From Agapanthus africanus (lineage: Eukaryota > Streptophyta > Magnoliopsida > Asparagales > Amaryllidaceae): a DNA stretch of 64,000 nucleotides. The notes below the pieces were generated by a model. It saw nothing but the letters and a program-made list of their open reading frames with translations, was not told where the DNA came from and made no database searches. The translations under genes were made by a program, and so were the position numbers. Below, piece after piece: positions 35,284 to 46,514 of this stretch. The stretch covers positions 326,230,361-326,294,360 of the forward strand of contig JASDDO010000006.1 of the NCBI GenBank assembly GCA_030015575.1, given 5' to 3'. Within the stretch, counting starts at the first letter, position 1, and every line of letters begins with the position of its first letter.

Positions 35284-37015
35284 GATATCAATGAAAGCTT
35301 TGAAGCAATTTTCGCTGATGAACTCGCATTCTTAGCAGACACAGGAGTTGTGAAGAATTAACCCCAAACCAAAGAAGTTGAACCATCACCCCTATTTCTT
35401 AACAATAACGAGAATGCGAGTAATCAATCATTATCATTGTGTCGTCTCTCCAAATCGAGACACAAATCCATTCCATACCACCTCTTGTTTCTTCCCCACT
35501 TCTTGGCTCTACAAAACATATTCTTCCACCAACCGATGCATTACATTGATAAAATCTTTGAATGGTTGGTATTAACTTTTGGTCTTTATAAGGGGCATAG
35601 ACCAACAATTTTACTCCCCCTCTTAAAAAAAATCGCTTGATATTGTTTAACTCAAGTTTGGGGGGGTTACATTTCTGGCTTTTGAAAATAAAAGTTGTCC
35701 TCAAAATTGTGAGCCAAAAATAAGTTTGGGGGAAATTGTCACTGTCATTTATTCTTATCCCCGTTAATAACTTTTCCTCCCAAGCCTACAGGTTTTTGAG
35801 ATTTAAAAGAGACAACAGCAAGAACACTGCTGTAAACAGGTTTGGGGGAGGTTTGTGCTTATTTACGCATTACATTGCATTACACTTTGCATAAGCACAA
35901 ATCATAAAATTTTCAAAATTTTTTCTTTGATAATGAAAGATTAGAAAGTGAAAAATTACATTTAAAAGATTGGAAGAATTTAAGAAAACCAAGAAAGTTA
36001 GATGTTTCTTAAACGAAACTAGTAATAAGTAGTTATGAGCCGTTATCCCAAGGGTTAGTAAGATGAAGGAAGTTACAAATCTGAGGATAAAAATAAGTCT
36101 GAAAAATAGTTCCTATCCTGGAAGCCAAACATCTGAACTTTGATACCCTACTATACGCACTTACACACGTCTTGAAACTCGGGATAGTAGAGGTTACCTT
36201 GAAATGCTCTTGTCTAAAAGCCAAAGTACGAAGAAAATAATAAATGAAGCATTAAAATATAAAATGGTGAAGAAAAATGAACACTGGTTTTGTAATCACT
36301 AAGGCAGCATAAAAAAATATAGCGAGGGTGCTTCATCACCTAGTGCCTTAGACCAACTGGTTTGGGAGTCACTGCTAAGCCTTAAGTGTTGCAAGACGAG
36401 AAAATTGCTAATTACGCCTAATATGTGAGCACATTGAGTAATCGGTCGGTTAGTACCTCAAGAAGTACTAACGGTCGCATGAAGAATGTGTGAGCAATTC
36501 CATTTAAAATATTCACCGACTAAAAGTACTGAGGTAGATGGACAAGAGTATGATAGCTTGAATTGAATTCTCCGAGTGTAAGGATGTCCTTTACACACAC
36601 ATAGCGGTAAATGATCAGTGTTTGGAAGACAGGTAGGGATGAAGAATAAAGGCGATGTTTTATTAAGGGGTGATGTGATTTCTAACATCTTTTCATGACT
36701 ATTAAGATAGGGTTCATGACAACCGAACAGCTAGTGTAGTTGAAAACTCTGATTTTCAAGTTCTTTCTTTTATAATTCTTTTTTTTATATGTAACTTTCA
36801 CATTCTTCCTTTTATTATGGGATTTTGTGGGTGTAATCCGCTAAAAAACCTCAGGAAACAACACTCCTCCTACTAGGGACACCTAGAATTTTAAAGGCTT
36901 GTTGCACGTGCTCAGTGCAATCGTGTTGCCTATGAAAGTATGCTAGTTAGTTTTTCTCTCTTTCTATTTTCTCCTTCTCTTGAATAAAAGAAGTTTGCTC
37001 GAGATGATCAAAGTC
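35284..37015 (+). other. Athila 3' region, pol deleted
   Basis: AT-rich. CAAGTTTGGGGG-type purine tracts occur at about 35653, 35720 and 35839. I see no polymerase or env-like motif; only a few short frames. Confidence 0.7.
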
Positions 37016-37030
37016 AAGTATGGGGGAATT
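37016..37030 (+). promoter_or_regulatory. Athila polypurine tract
   Basis: AAGTATGGGGGAATT directly before the 3' LTR. Confidence 0.85.
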
Positions 37031-38769
37031 TGTTCAGTCGAAAATATTGCAATCTTTAACATAACAATTTCCTCACTTTTCTAATCATCTAATGATGTTT
37101 GTTATAAATATAACACGGATTACAAGTTTGTCTGGAAAATATCAATTACCACGTGTTATACATTATAATCAACATTCTGGAAGGAAATTGTATGTTTATT
37201 ACTTCATACATGATATTGTATATCTCAACATTCTTCATTGAGATTTTGTGCAGAAAATTATTTCAGGATAGATATCGGAATCGTAAATTCGCCGACAAAA
37301 TATAGGAAATCAAAGAGTTAAAATCTGACAGAGATTCAAAAGAGATAAGAAAATTCCAGATATCACCTGAATACCCATAGACCAACAAAAGACTACCACA
37401 GAAAAAATGAAGCAACAATCTCACAAAACGGCCACGGATCCGCGGCCGAGTCAGGCCGATCCGCCGCGGATCCGCGGCCGAGTTAGGGGCTTCGATGACT
37501 ATACTTTTCCAGAAGTTTCATCTCAACTTCCTAACTTGCTCAGGACACTCCATTGTAACAACCTTATTCTAGAAACTTCCCTACAACTACCTAGCTTTTT
37601 GGGGAAAATTGACCTAGCTTCTAGTGGAAGATTGGTGAAGGGCTATATAAAGGACCTAAGCCTTCATTTTGAGGGTTGAACAATTAGTGACACAATTAAG
37701 ACTCAGTTTTTAGTATAACAATTCATTACACAAGTTGAGTGACACAACTTGTAAATCCAATTCAATTCCAAATCAAGATCCAAATCAAGAATCTTTGAGA
37801 ACAATATCGAGCGACGACATTCAAGATCCTTTACGCAAAGCCGATCATCATCAAGAGCACGAGATCTTCGACAGGTCCAAGTCTCATGGAGATCGAGCAA
37901 TGGGAAATTCGACGGAATAGTTACCTCTTCAAAAGAGCGATCGAGAGCAATTCTTGCAACCTCGGATTGAAGGAAAGTGTAATTAGAAATTGATTAATAA
38001 ATGTGATCATTTGTTAATTCTCGTTTTCTTTAAATTTTCGCATTATGTAATTTCTAATTCTTGATTCTTTTATTTTCATGATGCGTGAGTAAATATCCGC
38101 TTACTAAGGATTCGAAGGAATTTGGTAGATCAAATGGTGATGAAATCCTATACGCATCTTAAGTCTTATGAGAATTATGAACTTTAGGAAAAAGAATCGT
38201 CAATGACCAAATTTGGAACGAGATCACCATTCTTGATAATTTCGTTGCAATTTGGGATTAAATGATTGATAATTTTTTTTGCTAAAGGATAGATTTGAAT
38301 GGTGATCAATGAAAAGACAAAGGATAGTGAAGGAGAAACCCTAGTTTCTTCAAAAAGATCCATAATCTTCATTCATCGCCATCGTTCTAGATATAATTCA
38401 TCAATAGATAAGATGAGTCATTATTAGTATTCATCATTGCTACTAATTCCTATCGAATCCTACAAGCTATTCTTCAATTTTCTTGATAACTAAAATTGAT
38501 CTTGGACACTTTATTGATTACTAAATCTTAAACTCTTTCTTGATTTTTTCTTGAAAATATTTCATCTAATAAATCTTGATTCATTTTCTTGAATTTTCTT
38601 TACTATTTTCTTTCGGCTCAACTAAAGCAAGAACGAATAAATACACGAATCCCAGTGGACGACCCATACTCATTAACGAACTATATCGACACTGTTATTG
38701 ATTGCGGTTATAAATTCTTTGATTGTGATTATACTTTTCATATCAAACGACGAAATTCAATATCAATCA
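37031..38769 (+). mobile_element. Athila 3' LTR
   Basis: 1739 bp, TGTTCAGTCG...ATATCAATCA. The GC-rich block (37427-37490) is more regular here: CCGCGGATCCGCGG palindrome at 37464-37477 and GGATCCGCGGCCGAGT twice. Confidence 0.95.
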
Positions 38770-38813
38770 ATATGCTGAGTGTTTCTTTTCTCTCTCTCCT
38801 AATTGCAGCGACC

Positions 38814-39660
38814 ATGACGGGACTTAAGCTAATACTAGATAAAAATAAACTCGCTGGGCCAAACTATAAAGACTGGCTGAGGAATATCCATATGGCCCTT
38901 ACATATGATAAGGTTGCATACGTCCTCACGGCGAAAGCTCCTCCTGTTCCCGGTCCAGAATCCTCAGTCGCGGACATTGAGGTCTGTAAGACCTAGGATC
39001 TTGATTGCGCGAAAGCCAAGTGTCTCGTGCTGGCCTCCATGGATAATGAGCATCAGAGGCGGCACGAGAAGATGGACCTTACTTCCATCTTCCTCCATAC
39101 CAAAGACTTATATGGAGAGCAATCTCGTATCGCAAGATATGAGACCTCAAAAAAATTATTTCAAGCGAGGTTGGCTATCGGATCATATGTTGGGGACCAC
39201 GTCCTAAAGGTGATTTCTCTCATTGAAGAGCTCGCGGACCTCGGAACTACATTAGAGAACGAGTTGTACATCAATTTGATTCTACTGTCCCTTCCCTCCA
39301 CCTATGCCCAGTTCATATTGAATTTCAATATGCAAAATATGGAAGTTTCACTTCCTGAGCTCCTCAACATGTCGAGGATAGCAGAGGGCGCATTGAAGAA
39401 ATCCAAGAAAACACCCGCTCTTTTTGTTGGGGAATCTTCTTCTGCCAGATCCAAGGCTAAGGCCAAGGGGAAGAAGAAGAAAGCCCCCACCAAACCGAGA
39501 GGAGTTGTGTAGAAGATGCAGGGAAAAGGAAAGGAAAAGATGGGGGCAGCCACAAAGGAAGAGTTCTTCTATTGTCGGAAAAAGGGACATTGGAAGAAGG
39601 ACTGCAGGGCCCTAAAGGCCAAGAATCAGAACACGAAGCAAGTTGTGGCTTCGGCTTCAG
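38814..39660 (+). pseudogene. gag: Angela gag
   Basis: The ATG at 38814 follows TCTCTCCTAATTGCAGCGACC. The family N-terminus LILDKNKLAGPNYKDWLRNI is clear. It continues in one frame with in-frame stops at 38994 and 39510. The middle LEELADLGTTLENELY and ILLSLPSTYAQFI is the UBN2-type gag core. A Lys-rich stretch precedes the zinc knuckle FYCRKKGHWKKDC (about 39567-39605), whose first Cys is Phe. Capsid/nucleocapsid of the copia particle. The Athila and its TSD lie directly upstream, inside the leader. Confidence 0.92.
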
Positions 39661-40958
39661 GTGTGTTCGGGATTGAAAACCGCTTCTCTATAAACTCTAA
39701 TTTCTGGGTATTGGATATCGGATCAGGATCTCACATCTGTAATTCTTTGCAGGCGCTGAGAAGCCGTAGAGTTTTGAGAAAAGGTGATATGACCCTCAGG
39801 GTTGGCAACGGAGCCAGTGTGGACGCTGTTGCAGTAGGCGAATATCACCTAGGATTGGTGAGTGGACATATTTTGTTATTATGTAACTGCTTTTGTTTTC
39901 TCAGTATGGTGTGTAATATTATATCAGTATCTTTATTATTAAATGAAGGATATAATTTTGCACTTGTAAGCAATGTTATCAACATTCACCTAAATCATGA
40001 AATGGTTGGGTCGGGTACACTTAGTAACGGAATATACATTCTCAATCAACATCAAGTTTTCAACGTCCAAAACACACTAAAAAGAAAGGCTTCAGAATCA
40101 AACCAAGCTTTCTTATGGCATTGTAGACTCGGTCATATCAATGAAACACATCTGACTAAGTTACATAAAGAAGGATATTTAGATCCGTTTGAGTATCAAT
40201 CATATGCATCTTGTCAATCAAGTATCAGAGGAAAGATGGCAAAAACTCTATTCACTGGACATGGAGAAAGAGCCACTGAGCTCTTGGGACTCATACACAG
40301 CGACGTGTGTGGGCCAATGTCTACACATGCAAGAAGTAGTTATTCCTACTTCATTACTTTCACAGATGATTTCTTAAGGTATGGACATATATTCTTAATG
40401 AAATATAAATCCGAGGCCTTTGAGAAATTCCAAGAGTATAAGAATGAAGCGGAAAAGCAAACCTGCAAAAGTATCGAGATGCTTCGATCCGATCGGGGCG
40501 GTGAATACTTAAGTACCGAGTTCCTAGAATATCTAAAAGAGAATGGAATTCTCTCTCAGCTTACTCCTCCATACACTCCACAACACAACGGTGTATAAGA
40601 AAGACGGAATCACACTTTACTAGATATGGTGCGTTCCATGATGAGTAATGCTGAGTTGTCGCCCTCCTTCTGGGGTTATGCACTGGAAGCTGCTGCATAC
40701 CTATTGAACAAGGTTCTAAACTACATTGAAATGTGGAGTGGGAAGAAACCATGTCTCAAGTATCTGAAGATATGGGGTTATCCTGCCTTTGTCAAAAAGG
40801 TTCATCCGGAAAAACTCGAGGCACGTTCAGTACTGTGTAAGTTTGTGGGATACCCCAGGAATTCTAGGGGGAATTATTTCTATCACGCTGAGGAACAAAA
40901 GGTCTTTGTTTCTCATCATGCCCGCTTCATGGAAACTCATTTCTCAAAAAAGAGATAA
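39661..40958 (+). pseudogene. pol: Angela protease and integrase
   Basis: The protease motif is LDIGSGSHIC (about 39711-39740); the expected Ser/Thr after the catalytic Asp is Ile. The integrase zinc site has FLWHCRLGHINETHL but the final CxxC is CQSS. The catalytic core follows: LIHSDVCGP, FTDDFLRYGHIFLMKYKS, LRSDRGGEY, then QLTPPYTPQHNGV with a stop at 40596 just after. The integrase C-terminal part, to about 40958, has GYALEAAAYLLNKV and KKPCLKYLKIWGYPAFV. The frame is shared with gag. Would process the polyprotein and insert cDNA; inactive. Confidence 0.92.
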
Positions 40959-41976
40959 GTGGGAGCATGATAGAGTTGGAAGAAATTCCAGAACCACAAA
41001 CTATTACTGAAAACTTAGTAGAACTTGAGATTTCAATAGAACGGGACGTACCCATTCCACTCCGCAGATCTAGTAGGCAGTCTCATCCACCTGAGAGATA
41101 CTATGGTTTTCTCGTAGACGGGGATCGAGAAGATTGCATCATCGATGATGATGAGCCGACTAGTTTTCGGCAAGCTATCACGAGTAAAGACTCGGTGAAG
41201 TGGCTGGATGCTATGCGATCCGAGATGGAATCCATGTACACAAACTAAATTTGGACTTTGGATTTTTCTCCTACTGGGGTAAAAGCCATAGAATGCAAAT
41301 GGATCTTCAAAAAGAAAATTGGTATAGATGGTCAGGTAGAAACCTACAAAGCTAGACTTGTAGCTAAAGGTTTTCGTCAAAACTAGGATTGGACTATGAC
41401 GAAACTTTTTCACCAGTGGCTATACTTAAATCCATTCGGATCCTACTTATCATTGCTTCCTTTCATGACTATGACATCTGGCAGATGGATGTGAAAACCG
41501 CCTTTCTAAATGGAAGTTTAGAAGAGTGTGTTTTCATGGATCAACCAGAGGGTTTCGTAGACAGTGGGAGCAGCGGAAAGGTGTGCAATTTGCTTAATTC
41601 ATTTATGGATTAAAGCAGGTATTGCGGAGTTGGAACACCTGCTTTGATGAGACGGTCAGGAAATTTGACTTTATCAAAAATATAGATGAACCTTATATTT
41701 ATAAGAAGACTGTAAGGAGAACTGTGGTATTCCTCATTTTATACGTTGATGACATTCTCCTAATAGGAAATGATATTCCTATGCTACAATCGGACAAATT
41801 GTTATCGTCACAGAAGTTCTCTATGAAAGACCTGGGTGATGCCTCGTATATTCTGGGGATTAAGATCTATCGTGACAGATCTAAAAGAATGTTGGGAATT
41901 TCACAATCGAGGTACATTAACACCGTACTAAAGAGGTTTAGTATGGAAGATTCTAAGCGCGGAAATTTGACGGCTT
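40959..41976 (+). pseudogene. pol: Angela reverse transcriptase
   Basis: Linker and reverse transcriptase in three frames. LRRSSRQSHPPERYYGF lies at about 41060-41110, then a stop at 41246. After it IECKWIFKKKIGIDGQVETY and ARLVAKGFRQ can be read. A one-base shift near 41383 leads into MDYDETFSPVAILKSIRILL, MDVKTAFLNGSLEECVFM and, after another shift near 41613, the catalytic box LYVDDILLIGND (about 41740-41775). Fingers and palm are recognisable; several lesions. It is cut at 41977 by a solo LTR. Confidence 0.93.
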
Positions 41977-42404
41977 TGTGGGGTGTTTTTCGTCACCCTA
42001 TTGAGATGGGAATATGCGTGCGCTTGTCAGGCATACTATAGATTCATCCTGCCTAGGGTAGGCGGGGGCTTACTGATTGTAGGGATCCGAATCTCGGGCA
42101 GCCGTGGACTAAGCTGCCGTTAATTACTCCTCGTCTTTGGGGCGATAGAACCTCCGATTGACGGGTCGAACTGGTCATGCGAACTCAATGTAAAGGGTTG
42201 TGTTTTGAGGGGTTTTTGAGATGTTGGGGGCCCAACAGAGTTTTATGAGGGTCCCACTACCCGGATAGCAGGCTGGGGGTCAAGGGGCTAGCAGCCCCCT
42301 TGCGGGGTATGGGACAGCGCCTCGTTAGAAAAAAAATTCCCAATAAGGGATGTGTTTTGGTGTGGAGTGCATGAAAAATAAGGGGTGAGGGGCGTCTTAA
42401 AGAC

Positions 42405-42846
42405 GTGTGCATGGCACGTGTGCGCTGGACGCCCACGTGTCATGTGTCCGGCGTGTGGGTGCTTGGCGCTCGCAGGTCATGTGCCTGGTACGTGGGCGCT
42501 GGGAGCCCGCGGGTCACGTGCTCAGCATGCGACCGCTGTGCGCCAGCTGGTGACGTGCGCAGCACGCGACCGTTGGGCGGCCAGCGGATCACGTGAGCTG
42601 CACACGACCGCTGGGCACTGAGCGGGTCACGTGCACAATACGCGACCGCTGGGCGCCAGTGGGTCACGTGAGCTGCACACGACCGCTGGGCACTGAACGC
42701 CTGCAGGTCTCGTGAGGCGCACGTGGGTGCTTAGCGCCCGCGGTTCGCGTACCCTGCACATGACCGTTGTGTGCCCGCGATTCACGTGCGTGGCACGCGA
42801 TCTCTAAGCGCCTATGGGTCACGTGCGCGGTACGCGACCGCTGGAA
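42405..42846. repeat. ~38-bp tandem array rich in CACGTG, about 11 units
   Basis: The units look like CGGGTCACGTGCGCAGCACG followed by cgaccgctgggcgccag. About ten CACGTG hexamers fall in 440 bp. Copy 1 of the LTR has only three to four units. Very GC-rich against AT-rich surroundings, so it yields long but meaningless open frames on both strands. Confidence 0.92.
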
Positions 42847-42880
42847 ACACCAGCGGAAAAAAGGCTTAGCCCCTGGGTTA

Positions 42881-43012
42881 GGAGTTAAACTCCCAAGGGG
42901 CTTTGGAATTGAACTCCTGACAGGGATTATGTATAGATTTGGAGTTAAACTCCTAAAAAGGGGTTTAATTTATGGAGTTAAACTCCAACAGATCTTGAAC
43001 GGAGTTAAACTC
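42881..43012. repeat. GGAGTTAAACTCC palindrome array in solo LTR copy 2
   Basis: Four to five palindromes GGAGTTAAACTCC or GGAATTGAACTCC at about 25-35-bp spacing, the counterpart of 1031-1169. Confidence 0.85.
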
Positions 43013-43411
43013 CTAGAAATCTTTGGATTTGTTTTGAGCCTCGGATCCTCCCGGAATGGGATTTTTGGAGATGGGTATCATTCTTCTTCCTCTCTGTTGG
43101 CTAAATCTTGGGGGGGAAAGGGGAGGTGAGACTTAAAATCTCCCCTTTAGGTATTTGATGGCAGATCCGAACTCCCCTTCAAGGGTTTTATGGCGAAAAA
43201 CTATTTATTTTTGGTAAAGGAAGAGTTAAACTCTTGATTTAATTCAAAAGGAGAAGAAGATTTTAGAACCTTTAGGAAGAAGAAGGCGACGTGGACCCTA
43301 ATTTTTGGGGAGAATGAATTGTATTCTTTTATTTCATTATCATGTTACCTTATATAGTCTTACAAATTTACATATAGCCCCTTGGGCTTTACAAAATGGC
43401 ATTTTGCCCAT

Positions 43412-43454
43412 CCCATGACTCATGTGCTCATTTCTTTTGCACATGAGCCATGGG
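43412..43454. repeat. 16-bp-arm hairpin in solo LTR copy 2
   Basis: Arms 43412-43427 and 43439-43454 match at 15 of 16 positions. It is homologous to 516-563 in copy 1, with a compensating base-pair change. Confidence 0.8.
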
Positions 43455-43676
43455 TTTTACAAAAATTTGGCTTTATGCCCATTTTCTTACATTCATGTAT
43501 GAAAATTATATTAAAATTATTTATTACATAATTTTCATTTCGGCATGGGAAAGGTTGGCCGCGGGGCCCGACTTGGGCATGGGCCCACTTAAGCTAGGTT
43601 TGGGCCCACCTGGTTTGGGGTTGACTTTGACTTTGACTTGGTCAACCGGGATGTAATTTTTTACCCCAACACGCTT

Positions 43677-44428
43677 GTCACGGAATCACCCTCTCCAAAG
43701 AGATGTCTCCCAAGACTGATGAGGAGAGGGCTCGCATGAGCATAGTACCCTACGCTTCGGCGGTAAGGTTGATAATGTATGCGATATTATGTACTAGACC
43801 AGGTGTAGCTTACGCACTTAGCATGGTAAGAAGGTATTAGTCTAACTCAGGTAAGAAACATTGGATAGCAGTAAAGAACATTCTTAACTACCTGAGAAGG
43901 ACTAAGGAAATGTTCCTGGTATACGGTAATGGGAATCTCCAGATCGAGGCTTTTACCGACTTTGTCTTCCAAAGTGACAAAGATGACTCTAAATCTGTCT
44001 CGGGTTATGTGTTTACCCTCAACGGAGGGGCGGTCTGTTGGAAGAGTTCTAAACAGGATACCGTAGCAGACTTGACGATGGAGGCTGAGCATATCGCTGC
44101 TAGTGATGCCACAAAAGAGGCAGTCTGGATGAGAAAGTTCGTTTCTTAACTTCAGGTGGTTCCATCGATTGCTAATCTAATACCTTTGTATTGCGATAAC
44201 AATGGAGCCATAGCTTTGTCAAAGGAACCACGGTCCCATCAGAAATCCAGACATATCTTGAGGCGGTATCACCTGATCAGGGAGATCGTGGATCATCAGG
44301 AGATCGAGGTGCGGAGAGTGGACATAAAAGACAACACGGCAGATCCATTCACCAAGGCCATCCCTCAAGTCCAGTTCGAGAGATTGTTCGAGATGTTGGG
44401 CATGCGGTATGCCAGCAACTGGCTCTAG
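43677..44428 (+). pseudogene. pol: Angela RNase H and C-terminus
   Basis: It continues the polymerase after the solo LTR: SPKTDEERARMSIVPYASAV, RPGVAYALSMVRRY, then RNase H with IEAFTDFVFQSDKDDSKSVSGYVF (first catalytic Asp in FTD), ADLTMEAEHIAASDATKEA (Glu) and LIPLYCDNNGAIALS (Asp). It ends ADPFTKAIPQVQFERLFEMLGM at 44428. Stops occur at about 43838 and 44147. Would degrade the RNA strand during reverse transcription. Confidence 0.93.
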
Positions 44429-44472
44429 TGCAAACAGTGGGTACTTATTGCGCTAATTACAGGCCTTAGTGC

Positions 44473-44483
44473 AAGTGGGAGAT
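44473..44483 (+). promoter_or_regulatory. Angela polypurine tract
   Basis: AAGTGGGAGAT directly before the 3' LTR, the usual Angela/Tork form. Confidence 0.92.
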
Positions 44484-46514
44484 TGTTGGATATGTATGCC
44501 CTAGAGACCTTCATTGTATAGCATACTAGGGATATGTATGTACAGGACAATCTTGCTCGATATGATAGTACGCTATTTGATTTGTCTTTATCTTAACATA
44601 TGGTGTGTTTTACTTTGTATTTCATATCTTGTATACATGTTGATAAAGCCCGTAGGATTTTTCCTGACTACCAGCGTTGTGATGGCAATCATACTTATGG
44701 GAGCAGGGTAGTCGATAGGCACATCCTTAAAGTGTCCCTAGTCGTAGGAGTAATGAGACTGGGCATCGATACTCTAGAGTAGACTAGTGTATACATATCT
44801 AGACCCTGACGAGGGGCGATGAATTGGTCCCGCATCCATTGGTGAGGTGCACCTAAGATTGTATACAGGTGCTCACTGGAGGGTGAGTACACCGGATGGA
44901 CTCACCGAGGACTGGCTAGATGGTATTATACCTAGCGTTAGATAGCAGTTCTCTGGTGACATGAGTGCAGATAATCTGTCAACCTGAGGTCGTCATTTGT
45001 CTCGTATGAGTTTCCACTATGCTTTGATTTTTACCCTACCACGGCTCTACTGAGTCGTGCAAACAGGTTTTAGTTAGGTACAGTCTCAAGCCACATGGAG
45101 GCAGTGAGCGACTGTTGGGGATTCGTCTTTCCCGGTAAAGGGCATCAATGTCGCGCTGTGATCAGTTGGTTAACACCATAAGTCCCTGGCCATGGCGGAT
45201 TAAGAATTACTGGTAGTTGGACCAGTAGATTCTAGGATGGTCTTGAGCCACACCGGCATGACTTGTTTGGTTATTAGGGGTCTGACGTTTTCCACCCCCC
45301 TAGACCTGGCATGCGATACTCTCAGACGAACAGACCGGACTGCATGGAGATTGTCACGGACAGGCTCAATAAGGGTTCGGATGAGTTCGCTCGTTGACCT
45401 TCTTTTTCGACAGATACCTAGATAGCTGTTACGTATAACTAGTGCCGCTGACAGACTTGTGGTTAAACCCACTGCCAGCATACTGTCGAGTCTTTAGAGC
45501 CCTACACAGAGGGTTTCTCTGGTTCAGGCGAAACAATGTAGAGGCCGTATGGTTTTACGGCAGGGTTCCGATCATATACGTGTACTGGCTACACGGATGT
45601 TATTCGGACGGATAATACTAGTGGGCTTTGGTTTAAGCCGAATCCTAGTATTATATTTTTGGATTATTATTATCTCATTGTATTCGTATTTTTCGGAATA
45701 CGAATACGGGTATGTATATACGGTAAGGGCATTCTTGTAATTTCACAAGACATGCTTCTAGAAGGAGACACCTCATTATTAGATTTTTCTATTTGTGGAA
45801 ATAGATTAATGAAGTGGAAAATGGAGATATTTGTGGTATGGGTGAAGCGTGGCTAGTTGATTTGTTTATTGCCTTTGACTTTACTACTCAAGCATGGGTC
45901 ATTATTTTCTATTGAAAATATTGCATGCTTGATTATTATGGATGACTAAGCCATTCCTCACTTGCCACAACACAAGACTTGAGCTCATTTGTGTTTGTTC
46001 ATTCTCTCTCCATTTTTCCTCTCCTTCTTCCTCAAGCCCTAACCCTCACATGTGTTGTGAATTCTAGGGCTCTTGAGATAAAATATTGCATTCATCTTTC
46101 TCTACATTTTCTAAGTTGTCTAGTCTAGCAAACTAGACATCTTAGTTACCTCACACTTGAGCTTGAAACTTGAACCATAGGCTCTCGAGTGGATCATCTT
46201 CGACAAAGAGGAGACCGACGATCGAGTTCCATTCAAGCTTTCTAGGAGCCAAGAAAAGAAGAAGAAGATTCAAGCTCGAACCAAGGAGCTAAGAAGAAAA
46301 CAAAAAGACCCGAAGGACTAGATCAACGAGGTATAAACTCTCACCGAGTAGTTAGAACCTCTTCGTAGTTAGTCGTAGCTAGTTATGGTTTAATAAAGAT
46401 TCTTAATTGTTATAGTCGATGTTGCGAAGCAAACTCTTTTGTGATAAAGAAAAATTCATTTTTTATGTATTCCGCCTCCCCAAGGACTCGCGGGGTGCAC
46501 GACATCGACTTACA
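44484..46514 (+). mobile_element. 3' LTR of the plus-strand Angela
   Basis: 2031 bp, partner of 21400-23430. Confidence 0.93.

Larger units (their letters stand above)
29860..38769 (+). mobile_element. Athila-type Ty3-gypsy element, gag-protease only
   Basis: LTRs lie at 29860-31597 and 37031-38769 (1738 and 1739 bp), with a perfect TSD, atatg, at 29855-29859 and 38770-38774. It has a tRNA-Asp-like primer site and a GGGGGAA purine tract. The interior encodes an Athila-like gag and aspartic protease but no reverse transcriptase, RNase H, integrase or env-like region: after 35283 only AT-rich sequence with repeated CAAGTTTGGGGG tracts leads to the 3' LTR. It is therefore a deletion derivative needing a helper. 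It sits in the Angela leader immediately 5' of gag and so is younger. Confidence 0.93.
41977..43671 (-). mobile_element. Solo LTR of the hairpin-rich family (copy 2), inside Angela pol
   Basis: Reverse-complemented it starts TGTTGGGGTAAAAAATTACA and ends ACACCCCACA. Flanks ggctt (41972-41976) and cgctt (43672-43676) form a TSD with one mismatch. It is 1695 bp versus 1312 bp for copy 1; much of the excess is the expanded G-box array 42405-42846. A minus-strand TATA-like CTATATAAGG lies near 43355, followed by a leader with CCCCAAAAATTAGGGTCC. It splits reverse transcriptase from RNase H. Confidence 0.9.
21400..46514 (+). mobile_element. Angela-like Ty1-copia retrotransposon with three nested insertions
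   Basis: Two LTRs of equal length (2031 bp) both start TGTTGGATATGTATGCC and end CTTACA. Flanks tgtgg (21395-21399) and tgtag (46515-46519) form a TSD with one mismatch. The interior has a tRNA-Met primer site, a leader (23445-24313 plus 28719-29859 plus 38775-38813), a gag-pol frame and the purine tract AAGTGGGAGATT. With the inserts at 24314-28713, 29860-38769 and 41977-43671 removed, the element is about 10 kb, as expected for Angela. Coding is broken by stops and frameshifts, so it is immobile unless helped in trans. Confidence 0.92.

Noticed and set aside
42385..43129. Open frames of 60-120 codons on both strands
   Set aside because: They are translations of the CACGTG minisatellite and of the GGAGTTAAACTCC palindromes (repeated GVKL words), inside a solo LTR.
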